DNA of 58,305 nt from assembly GCA_009780345.1 (NCBI GenBank), contig WRAG01000011.1, positions 1-58,305 on the forward strand, written 5' to 3'. The position numbers and the translations under genes are program-made. Every line of letters starts with the position of its first letter. Position 1 is the first letter of the stretch. The DNA is from Oscillospiraceae bacterium. GTDB taxonomy: Bacteria > Bacillota > Clostridia > Monoglobales > WRAG01. A model generated the notes under the pieces. It ran no database searches. It worked only from the letters and a program-made list of their open reading frames with translations, and was not told the DNA's origin. Shown here in pieces: positions 52,401 through 58,305 of the stretch.

Positions 52401-52664
52401 CACGACGGAATGACAATCTCGATTTGCGGCATGATTTCGGCGCGGAAAAACAAGGTTACAAAAGCCGGAAAAACTATGTGTTTCCTGAGTTTAGAAGACT
52501 TGGTCGGACGGGTTGAAGTCATCGTCTTTGCCGATAAACTCGCAAGATATGATCAATATTTGGAAGTTAACAAAATCGTACGTCTCACCGGACGCTTGGA
52601 CATCAAAGAAGACGAAGATCCGAAGATAATCTGCGAAAGCATAATGCTGTACAATCCAAAATAA
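49425..52664 (+). CDS. dnaE: DNA polymerase III subunit alpha
   Basis: The 1079-aa replicative polymerase subunit has an N-terminal PHP domain (VHLHTHSAFSLLDG ... ITDHGAMYG), a polymerase catalytic domain with the acidic motif PDIDIDFCERR near residue 397, a helix-hairpin-helix/finger region (VGAAFVQKMLAERDK), and a C-terminal OB fold (ISICGMISARKNKVTKAGK). The length is in the dnaE1-type range. A hairpin like that of rqcP and rapZ lies just upstream of its ribosome site. Confidence 0.97.
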   Translation: MPFVHLHTHSAFSLLDGQGRIENLIAAAKTQGQTAMAITDHGAMYGVIDFYERAKKHGIKPIIGCEIYTAARRMTDKTHEHDSKSGHLILLAKNNVGYQNLMKIVSFAFTDGFYYKPRADMELLRENSEGIIATSACLYGDIPQLIVQGNYNGAVEKARAFIDIFGKDNFFIELQDHGMIEQRRANKDLIRLARELDLRLVATNDIHYVNKRDAEYQDVLMAIQTGKTLDDPDRMKFDGSEMYVKSESEMLELFDYIPEAIENTQLVADMCNVELDFDSLHLPQFDTPNEADAYEYLKQLCHEGLKKRYGDLISDEIAERIKYELSMINKMGYVDYFLIVWDFCKFARDNGISVGPGRGSAAGSLVSYCLFITDIDPLKFGLLFERFLNPERISMPDIDIDFCERRQEVIDYVINKYGEDHVTQIITFGTMAARAAIRDVGRVLNIPYGTVDNIAKAVPFELGMTIAKALKRAPKLEEMYNSDADVKRVIDYAREVEGLPRHTSTHAAGVVITKEPLYQYVPLQKKDDVTTTQYPMGDIEKLGLLKMDFLGLNTLTIIKDTIENVKQSHNVYIDLASINLDDKEVYDMFSRGETDGVFQFESSGMRGFLKELKPRCLEDLIAATSLYRPGPMDSIPTYVRNKNNPSLVTYKHPTLENILDVTYGCIVYQEQVMQIVRELGGYSLGRADLLRRAMSKKKPEVMKQERENFIHGIIDENGDIEVSGAVRRGIDEKIAASIFDEIMDFANYAFNKSHAAAYALIAYQTAFLKCHFPVDFMAALLSNTHQVTKHILECKNRGISVLPPDVNKSRSGFTVDNNLQNSAIRFGLVAVKNVGAAFVQKMLAERDKNGEFKSFTDFCTRMASADLNKRVVEALISCGAFDSMGLKRSVLLAEHEKVISGAVGDKRNNLTGQLDLFSMSNDSRTADSDDNFEDKPEFSYDELLNLEREFLGFYVSGHPLDTFKEVITANSDFSTLDIANAQNAEETENSPLHDGMTISICGMISARKNKVTKAGKTMCFLSLEDLVGRVEVIVFADKLARYDQYLEVNKIVRLTGRLDIKEDEDPKIICESIMLYNPK

Positions 52665-52692
52665 AAAGGCGCACAATGTGCGCCTTTTATTT
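52660..52692. terminator. Rho-independent terminator
   Basis: AAATAAAAAGGCGCACA-AT-GTGCGCCTTTTATTT between dnaE and the convergent thiN. Confidence 0.9.
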
Positions 52693-53316
52693 CGTCACAA
52701 TCGCCAACAATTCGCCCTCTTCAACACTCACAGTCGCAATATCGGCGGCGAACTCGTTAGACATTGTTATAATATTATCGCTAGTCAATCCCGCCTTATC
52801 CAGCGGATACTTCACACCTGTCAATGTTATTCCCTTGACAGGCGCCGCGAACGGCAAAAACGATAGATACTTAAACTCGCCGCGCGCAATTTCGGCGTAT
52901 TCGCTAATAAGCATTATCTCACAATCCGATTCGACGATTTTTGCCGTCATTCCAAGACTTTGCGCCAATTTTAGCAGATAAACATTCCCAAAAACATGGT
53001 CGAAGCGAGCTGAACTCCCCTTATTTATCGCTCCGAATATAATAATCTCATCGCACACGGCTTCAGCCGCAAGCTTTACCGCAAAATTTCCATCGGTATA
53101 ATCTTTATCCACCGGATCATATTTTATACTCTCAACGCCCGCCGGTAATTCCGCAATGCTATCCATATCGCCGACGATACACCGCGGCGTAATCCCCAAT
53201 TTTTCAGCATGCGCATACCCGCCGTCGGCACAGATAACAACCCCGTTATCCAAATCATATTCCTCGAAAAAACCATAATCCGCAATCTCACCCGCTAAAA
53301 AAATATATCCCGTCAT
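52687..53316 (-). CDS. thiN: Thiamine pyrophosphokinase
   Basis: The 209-aa enzyme makes thiamine diphosphate from thiamine and ATP. Family motifs: VICADGGYAHAEKLGITPRCIVGDMDSI (catalytic DxxG.D), DYTDGNFAVKLA, and GAINKGSSARFDHVFGN. The last gene of the prkC-rsgA-rpe-thiN operon; it overlaps rpe by 4 nt (ATGA). Confidence 0.94.
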   Translation of the reverse strand: MTGYIFLAGEIADYGFFEEYDLDNGVVICADGGYAHAEKLGITPRCIVGDMDSIAELPAGVESIKYDPVDKDYTDGNFAVKLAAEAVCDEIIIFGAINKGSSARFDHVFGNVYLLKLAQSLGMTAKIVESDCEIMLISEYAEIARGEFKYLSFLPFAAPVKGITLTGVKYPLDKAGLTSDNIITMSNEFAADIATVSVEEGELLAIVTK

Positions 53317-53978
53317 GATAATTTGCTCTCCAATTCGACAAACGCCGCTCCAATATCGTCCGCGCCGAATATCGCGCTGCCCGCAACAATCAAATTCGCG
53401 CCCGCGTTGGCAGGAACATGAATATTGTCAGCACTCACGCCGCCGTCAACTTCGATAATCAAATCATGCGAAACATCCCGCGCGATTTCAGCCACTTCCG
53501 CAATCTTCGCCGTGCAAGAATCAATATATTTCTGTCCGCCAAGCCCCGCAACCACCGTCATAATTAACACTAAATCGAAATTTTTGATAATATCCCGAAT
53601 TTCAGACACCGGCGTTTGCGGATTGATCGAAATCCCCGATTTTACGCCCAATTTTCGTATTTTTTTTGAAATTTCCGCAAGCTTGTCCGAATCAACAACC
53701 GCCTCGTAATGCACGGTGATAATATCCGCGCCGGCATTCGCAAAAGCTTCAATATGATTCGAAGGATGAGCGATCATCAGATGCACGTCAAGCGTTGCCT
53801 CGCACCGTTTTCGCAGCCCTTCAACCACATTCGCTCCGAAAGTAATGGCAGGCACGAAACTGCCGTCCATTATGTCGATATGTAAAACTTCCGCGCCCGC
53901 GGCGACCACCTTTGAAATATCATCGTATAAATTTAAAATATTAGCCGCCAATATTGATGGCGCTATTTTCGTTGCCAA
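53313..53978 (-). CDS. rpe: Ribulose-phosphate 3-epimerase
   Basis: The 221-aa TIM-barrel enzyme interconverts ribulose-5-phosphate and xylulose-5-phosphate. Motifs: SILAANILNLYDDI, LHIDIMDGSFVPAITFGANVV, DVHLMIAHP, VAGLGGQKYIDS, EVDGGVSADNI. It overlaps rsgA by 16 nt and thiN by 4 nt, so tight coupling. Confidence 0.97.
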   Translation of the reverse strand: MATKIAPSILAANILNLYDDISKVVAAGAEVLHIDIMDGSFVPAITFGANVVEGLRKRCEATLDVHLMIAHPSNHIEAFANAGADIITVHYEAVVDSDKLAEISKKIRKLGVKSGISINPQTPVSEIRDIIKNFDLVLIMTVVAGLGGQKYIDSCTAKIAEVAEIARDVSHDLIIEVDGGVSADNIHVPANAGANLIVAGSAIFGADDIGAAFVELESKLS

Positions 53979-54874
53979 TCCTTCACCGCCTTTGCCGATT
54001 CAAATATATTTATATAGCTTTGGTGCCGTGACTGCGGAATTTGCCCCGCTTCAATCGCCTCAATTACCGCGCAACCTTTATCGGCAACATGCGAACAGCC
54101 GGTAAATTTACACTTCCCCAAACACGGCTCGAATTCGCGGAATAAAACTTCGATTTCATCGGCTCGAATTTCCGCCGCTTCAAACGCGCTAAACCCCGGC
54201 GTATCGATAATAAATCCTCCATTTTTAAGTTGCAAAAGTTCACTGTGCCGCGTGGTGTGCTTACCGCGGTGAATCTTATCGCTAACTTCGCCGACTTCCA
54301 TAACTTCCTCGCCCATTAGAATATTGAGAATACTCGACTTCCCAACCCCCGAATTACCGGCGAGAACGGTGATTTTCCCCTGCAACATATCGCTTAATTT
54401 ATCAAAGTTCTGCTCTGTCGCGGCGCATACGGGAATCACCGGAAATCCCGCGGTTTCGTATATTTCACTCACTTCGTTCGCCGTTTTGATATCGGTTTTG
54501 TTGACGCAAATCAAAACGTCGATTCCCTCACGCTCGGCGGCAATTATAAGCTTATCCACCAACAGGAAATTCGGCGCGGGATTCTTGGTCGCAATCACAA
54601 TGGCGATCTGCGAAACATTGGCGACCGGCGGACGAACAAGCATATTCTCGCGCGGATGAATATTATCAACCACGCCGATATTCTTCTCGTCGTCCAAAAT
54701 CGAAATATCAACCTTATCACCAACGCACGGTGTAAGCTTGCTTTTCGCGCTTTTCGCGCCGGACTGTTCGGACTCATGCCGAAAAATCCCACGCGCGCGG
54801 CACTCAAAAACCTTGCCGCTGTCAACGGCAACGTAATAAAACCCGCCTATTCCTTTGGTTATTATGCCTGTGAT
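53963..54874 (-). CDS. rsgA: Ribosome small-subunit GTPase RsgA (probable ATC start)
   Basis: The 303-aa circularly permuted GTPase assists late 30S maturation. An N-terminal OB fold (IITKGIGGFYYVAVD, residues 5-95) is followed by G4 CVNKTD, G1 GNSGVGKSSI, G3 DTPGFSAFE, then a zinc domain with CLGKCKFTGCSH and a final Cys. No ATG, GTG or TTG is near the N-terminus; the ORF extends upstream only into repeat sequence. GGAGGA lies 6 nt before ATC at 54874 (or directly before ATA 54880). So the start is probably non-canonical. Confidence 0.9.
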   Translation of the reverse strand: MTGIITKGIGGFYYVAVDSGKVFECRARGIFRHESEQSGAKSAKSKLTPCVGDKVDISILDDEKNIGVVDNIHPRENMLVRPPVANVSQIAIVIATKNPAPNFLLVDKLIIAAEREGIDVLICVNKTDIKTANEVSEIYETAGFPVIPVCAATEQNFDKLSDMLQGKITVLAGNSGVGKSSILNILMGEEVMEVGEVSDKIHRGKHTTRHSELLQLKNGGFIIDTPGFSAFEAAEIRADEIEVLFREFEPCLGKCKFTGCSHVADKGCAVIEAIEAGQIPQSRHQSYINIFESAKAVKDWQRK

Positions 54875-55517
54875 AGATATTCCTCCCTTTTGCGCCCTGT
54901 GGGCGCGAGCTAAAGGCGCGTTGCGCCTTAGACCAAAAACTTTTGAAAAAGTTTTGCAAAATTTGCGCCCCATGGGCGCGGGTTTTTAGGGCGAATGCCC
55001 TAAAAACTATTATTTAGAGCGAGGCTCCGAGAGCAATGCCCTGCCGGGCGGGCATTAAGGGCTCTGCCCTTAATAATCCCGGTCGCCTATGACGCAAACG
55101 CAAAAGGCGCGATTTGCGCCAAAGCCGGCGACGAAAAAACTGGGTTAGCGAACCGCATTCGCGGAAGGACTAGCGAGATATAACGCCGTTTCAGTCGAGA
55201 GCGACCCGCGCCTAAAAGCGCGAGATGTTATTTGGTTAGAGTGCGTTGATTGCACTAACCTCCGCGCCACGTGTGCTCGGTTTTTGAGCACGTACGTGAG
55301 CGCGGCGCTTTTGATCAAACTTTTGGCGCGCAAAAGTTTGCTGGATTGGCAAGGACTGGTCCTTGCCGCGCCGCGCGCGCCCGCGCAACACCTGCCGCCG
55401 CAGCGGCAAAAACGGTTTTTAGGGCAAAGCCCTAAAAACCCTGCGCCCGTTGGGCGCAAATTTATAAAACTTTTGAAAAAAGTTTTACGGTCTAAGGCGC
55501 GTCGCGCCTTAACCTCT
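54875..55517. repeat. Mosaic palindromic repeat block between rsgA and prkC
   Basis: It contains AACTTTTGAAAAAGTTTTG (54931-54955), TTAGGGCGAATGCCCTAA (54986-55003), AAGGGCTCTGCCCTT (55058-55072), GCGAACCGCATTCGCGG (55148-55164), CGCGCCTAAAAGCGCG (55208-55223), the reverse copy of the 48886-49026 module (55299-55437) and AACTTTTGAAAAAAGTTTT (55469-55487). No gene is supported. Confidence 0.8.
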
Positions 55518-57434
55518 CTACTCCACTCGCCGCAGCGTCTCCGTATTCGAAGTTACCACCACTCCGTTATGCAAAACTTCAATTGTGGTTGTCGAGCTGC
55601 TCGAAACAACTCTGATATCGAACCATTCGCCCGGTTGGCGAACCTGCTCGTTAACAACTCGCCCACCCGCGCGGATTGTAATGTTTGTAGGCACATCTCT
55701 CGTATTACGGAACGTGAAAATTCCTTCATATTGCGCAGGTGGCGGTGGCGGTGGTGGTCCATTACCATCATCGCCGTTATTGCCACCATTGCCGTTTGGA
55801 TCGTCCTCAGGACCGGAACTCACCCGCAAACTAACGGTATCGCCAATTCGAAGCGTCGTTCCCGCCGCCGGAAATTGCGAGATTACAACATGCTCGGGAA
55901 CGGTATCGTTCGCCTCTCGCGTAACCGCAACCTGCGCGCCAAATTCCTCTAACTCCGCAACTGCGTCGCGGTAATCCGCCCGCTCGGTCACATAATTTCT
56001 TAAAACCAATTCATCATCGTCACCGTTCGGATCTTCTTCACTTCCGCGGCTGACAGTAACCGTAATTTCAATCGTCTCACCCCGATCTCGCACCCGTCTG
56101 CCCGCGACGGGGTTTTGACTGATAATCGTGTCTTCGTCCTCATCACTTTCGATTCTTCGCGCTTCCACAATTTCAAACCGCGAACGATCGTTGTAACGAA
56201 GTATCATCGCGTTTAAATCCTCACCCACAAGATCAGGAATCGTAATCTCTGTCACGCCGCCGATAATGCCCGTCATCCAAAGCATCCAAAATGCCAAGAT
56301 CCCTATAATTATCGCCGGAATCCCGAACTTCGCAACCTTTGCAATCGACCCTTTTTTCGATTGAGATTCAACATTATCGTGATTATCACGCTTCGAGCGG
56401 CTTTCCTGCTCGAAAAAGCGGTCGAAATCTTCTTCCTTGCTACTTTGCGCTTTCGGAACGCGCGGAATACTCTGCGGAGCGTTCGGGTTTTTCCGAATAC
56501 TTCTGATTTCGTTGTCGCTTACCGCTTGCATGTGCATTGTTTGCGTCCGATCAATCGAACTTTCGGCAATAACGCCGCCAATTCTAACATCGGGGTTTCG
56601 CATCACTTTTTCCAAGTCGGCAAGCATCTGCGCCGCTGAAGAATAGCGGTTAAGCTGCTCTTTCGCCATCGCTTTTAAAGTGATACCCTCGACCGATTTG
56701 GGGATTGCCAAATTATACTCTCGCGGCGGAACCGGCGCTTCTTGAATATGCTTAAGCGCAATGGCAACAGCGGTTTCCGGGTCGCCCGCACCGGTGTTTC
56801 CGAACGGAACCCTGCCCGTCGTCATCTCGTAAAGCACAACGCCCGCCGAATAAAGATCGGTTTTCTCGTCGGTGTAGCCGCCCCGCGCCTGCTCGGGTGA
56901 AATATATTGAACCGAACCGATTGTGTTGCCCTCGTTTGTCATTGTCGCCTCGTTGTTCGCGCGGGCGATTCCGAAATCGGTAACTTTCAAAATTTTGTCG
57001 GGGGTAACTATAATATTATGCGGCTTAATATCACGGTGAATGATAAAATTCTTATGCGCAACTTCCAGCGCGCGGCAAATCTGTGCGGCGAAGTTAAGCG
57101 CTTCCGGCCATTCAAGCGCGCCCTGTTGCTCGATGTACTCTTTAAGCGTTTCGCCTTCGACATATTCCATAACGATATAGTGAACTCCATTCTCCTCGCC
57201 CACATCGTAAATAGGCACAACATTAGTGTGCGAAAGACTTGCCGCCGCTTGCGATTCGACGTTAAAACGACGAATAAACTCGCTGTCGTTTTTCAAATCA
57301 TCCCGCAAAACCTTGACAGCAACAAATCGGTTCAGAAGGCGGCATTTCGCCTTATAAACCTTCGCCATCCCGCCGCAGCCGACCTCTTCGATGATTTCGT
57401 ATCTGTTCCCTAAAATTTTTCCCACTAAATCCAT
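55518..57434 (-). CDS. prkC: PASTA-domain Ser/Thr protein kinase PrkC (Stk1)
   Basis: The 638-aa kinase has a cytosolic domain (residues about 10-275): ATP loop GCGGMAKVYKA, HRD in IIHRDIKPHNII, DFG in KVTDFGIARAN, and YISPEQARG. A TM helix lies near 375-397 (IPAIIIGILAFWMLWMTGIIGG). Two PASTA repeats follow (about 400-470 and 475-545), then a Pro-rich linker PPPPPPPA and a C-terminal beta domain of about 70 aa. PrkC senses muropeptides and controls spore germination and cell-wall growth. The start is ATG 57434 with GAGGTG upstream. Confidence 0.95.
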   Translation of the reverse strand: MDLVGKILGNRYEIIEEVGCGGMAKVYKAKCRLLNRFVAVKVLRDDLKNDSEFIRRFNVESQAAASLSHTNVVPIYDVGEENGVHYIVMEYVEGETLKEYIEQQGALEWPEALNFAAQICRALEVAHKNFIIHRDIKPHNIIVTPDKILKVTDFGIARANNEATMTNEGNTIGSVQYISPEQARGGYTDEKTDLYSAGVVLYEMTTGRVPFGNTGAGDPETAVAIALKHIQEAPVPPREYNLAIPKSVEGITLKAMAKEQLNRYSSAAQMLADLEKVMRNPDVRIGGVIAESSIDRTQTMHMQAVSDNEIRSIRKNPNAPQSIPRVPKAQSSKEEDFDRFFEQESRSKRDNHDNVESQSKKGSIAKVAKFGIPAIIIGILAFWMLWMTGIIGGVTEITIPDLVGEDLNAMILRYNDRSRFEIVEARRIESDEDEDTIISQNPVAGRRVRDRGETIEITVTVSRGSEEDPNGDDDELVLRNYVTERADYRDAVAELEEFGAQVAVTREANDTVPEHVVISQFPAAGTTLRIGDTVSLRVSSGPEDDPNGNGGNNGDDGNGPPPPPPPAQYEGIFTFRNTRDVPTNITIRAGGRVVNEQVRQPGEWFDIRVVSSSSTTTIEVLHNGVVVTSNTETLRRVE

Positions 57435-57667
57435 ATCTCTCACCTCGTTATCTTTGTAGGGGCGGTCATTGGCCGCCCGCAATCATACTACATTACAGAG
57501 AACGCCGTCCTCAACGTCCCGTTGGTTCAAAATTTCAATCCAACAACCGTAATATTATCTTCCTTTAGATGGCTCGCTTTGCTCGCTTATGAAGTCCGTC
57601 ATTATGGTCCGCCGAGCCGGCGACCGGGATGTTTCCCGGACCCTCATGCCCATTCGGGCAATTCTCA
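57435..57667. other. Intergenic region with a duplicated PP2C 3' end
   Basis: 57526-57559 repeats 57667-57700 (TCCAACAACCGTAATATTATC, 141 bp apart). On the minus strand the copy reads EDNITVVGLKF-stop, with different synonymous codons for Leu and Lys. The stretch between (57560-57666) has no gene. It looks like the remnant end of another PP2C gene. Confidence 0.6.
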
Positions 57668-58305
57668 TCAAAACTTTAGTCCAACAACCGTAATATTATC
57701 AACACCGCCAAGCTCATTTGCCTTATTCACAAGGTTTTCAACCGCAATCTTTACATCATCGCTGCCACTTACTATTTCAAAAATTTCATTATCGTCTAAC
57801 ATTTCGGTAAGTCCGTCACTGCATAGCAACAGCGTGTCCCGTCCGGCTTGGTATTTATATTCGAAAATGTCGGCGAGTATGTTATCGTCGGTTCCAATCG
57901 CCCGCGTTATCACGTGTTTCCGAGGATGCGTTTTCGCCGCGTCACGAGTGATTGTTCCATCCTCAATCAAATCCTCAACCAACGAATGATCGCGGGTTAG
58001 TTGCGTAATCGTATCATTCACGATATACGCGCGCGAGTCGCCGACGTTGGCAATATACGCTGTATCTTCGGTAACATAGGCGATTACAATGGTGGTTCCC
58101 ATTCCCGAGCGCGCAGGAACTTCCGCCGCCATTTTGCGGATTAACGAATTGGCATTCTTAATCGCGGAAACCATTAAAATTTCGATATTCTGCGCGGTCA
58201 AGTCCTTGCCGATGTAAGGCTGAAGCTCGTTGCTTATCAGTTTTATCGTCTCGACCGACGCAACTTCGCCCGCCTTATGCCCGCCCATTCCGTCAGCGAC
58301 GCAGG
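57668..58305 (-). CDS. PP2C-family Ser/Thr phosphatase (partial, 5' end outside window)
   Basis: The stretch encodes the C-terminal part of the phosphatase that pairs with PrkC (Stp/PrpC type). Visible motifs: ADGMGGHKAGEVAS (near the window end), GMGTTIVIAYV, AYIANVGDSRAYI, LCSDGLTEML and VDNITVVGLKF at the end. These supply the metal-binding Asp/Gly pattern. It lies upstream of prkC in the same direction, the usual operon. The start codon is beyond 58305. Confidence 0.93.
   Translation of the reverse strand, partial: CVADGMGGHKAGEVASVETIKLISNELQPYIGKDLTAQNIEILMVSAIKNANSLIRKMAAEVPARSGMGTTIVIAYVTEDTAYIANVGDSRAYIVNDTITQLTRDHSLVEDLIEDGTITRDAAKTHPRKHVITRAIGTDDNILADIFEYKYQAGRDTLLLCSDGLTEMLDDNEIFEIVSGSDDVKIAVENLVNKANELGGVDNITVVGLKF

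Noticed and set aside
57522-57989. 155-aa ORF opposite the PP2C gene
   Set aside because: It is antisense to a well-conserved phosphatase with no ribosome site.

Overview
The window looks like a spore-forming, low-GC Clostridia-type Firmicute. It carries cotJA/cotJB/cotJC, an alpha/beta SASP, spoIID, hprK, rqcP, whiA, a prkC/PP2C operon, split transketolase subunits, rubrerythrin/Fur, and tig-clpP-clpX. The chromosomal backbone has moderate GC and long intergenic blocks of palindromic repeats. The stretch from about 2.63 to 21.16 kb is visibly AT-rich, has none of these repeats, and is full of recombinases and cargo genes.

The main result is that the spore-coat manganese-catalase gene cotJC is split into three pieces by two independent serine-recombinase elements. 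Segment 1 (codons 1-32) is at 2535-2632, segment 2 (about codons 33-62) at 16188-16274, and segment 3 (about codons 62-197) at 21158-21566. Removing element 1 (13,555 bp, crossover GA) and element 2 (4,883 bp, probable crossover GG) joins the pieces into one 197-codon frame with all expected Mn ligands (E35, E65, H68, E136, H169). Each element has a large serine recombinase whose 3' end abuts one junction. The arrangement resembles the skin element in sigK and SPbeta in spsM, which are excised in the mother cell during sporulation. Here it is doubled in one gene.

Layout: 1-2530 holds a repeat block, an O6-alkylguanine-DNA alkyltransferase (ogt type), a stalk-domain protein, mscL and cotJA-cotJB. 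Element 1 (2631-16187) carries a large serine recombinase with a 54-aa partner, a tyrosine integrase module with an attP-like region, a sigma/ArpU-like regulator, an unknown two-gene membrane module, an XRE-resolvase pair, a secreted stalk protein, a lipoprotein, a zinc-ribbon peptide, an M48 protease, a VirD4-like ATPase, a Replic_Relax-like protein and a candidate origin hairpin. Element 2 (16273-21157) carries a methyltransferase-specificity fusion with an HNH nuclease (restriction-modification), a SHOCT-like small protein and the second large serine recombinase.

The backbone resumes with SASP, a two-component system, rqcP, pnp-rpsO, transketolase halves, cysS (CTG start), cysE, a MATE pump, tig-clpP-clpX (clpP lies between two 100-bp inverted repeats), a homocysteine methyltransferase, rbr-fur, a tandem PII-like protein, a lipase and spoIID. 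It continues with hprK-PHP-murB-rapZ-whiA (a short WhiA), dnaE, and the convergent operon PP2C-prkC-rsgA-rpe-thiN. The long spaces between backbone operons hold mosaic repeats built from small hairpins whose stems co-vary between copies. No rRNA, tRNA or CRISPR array was found.
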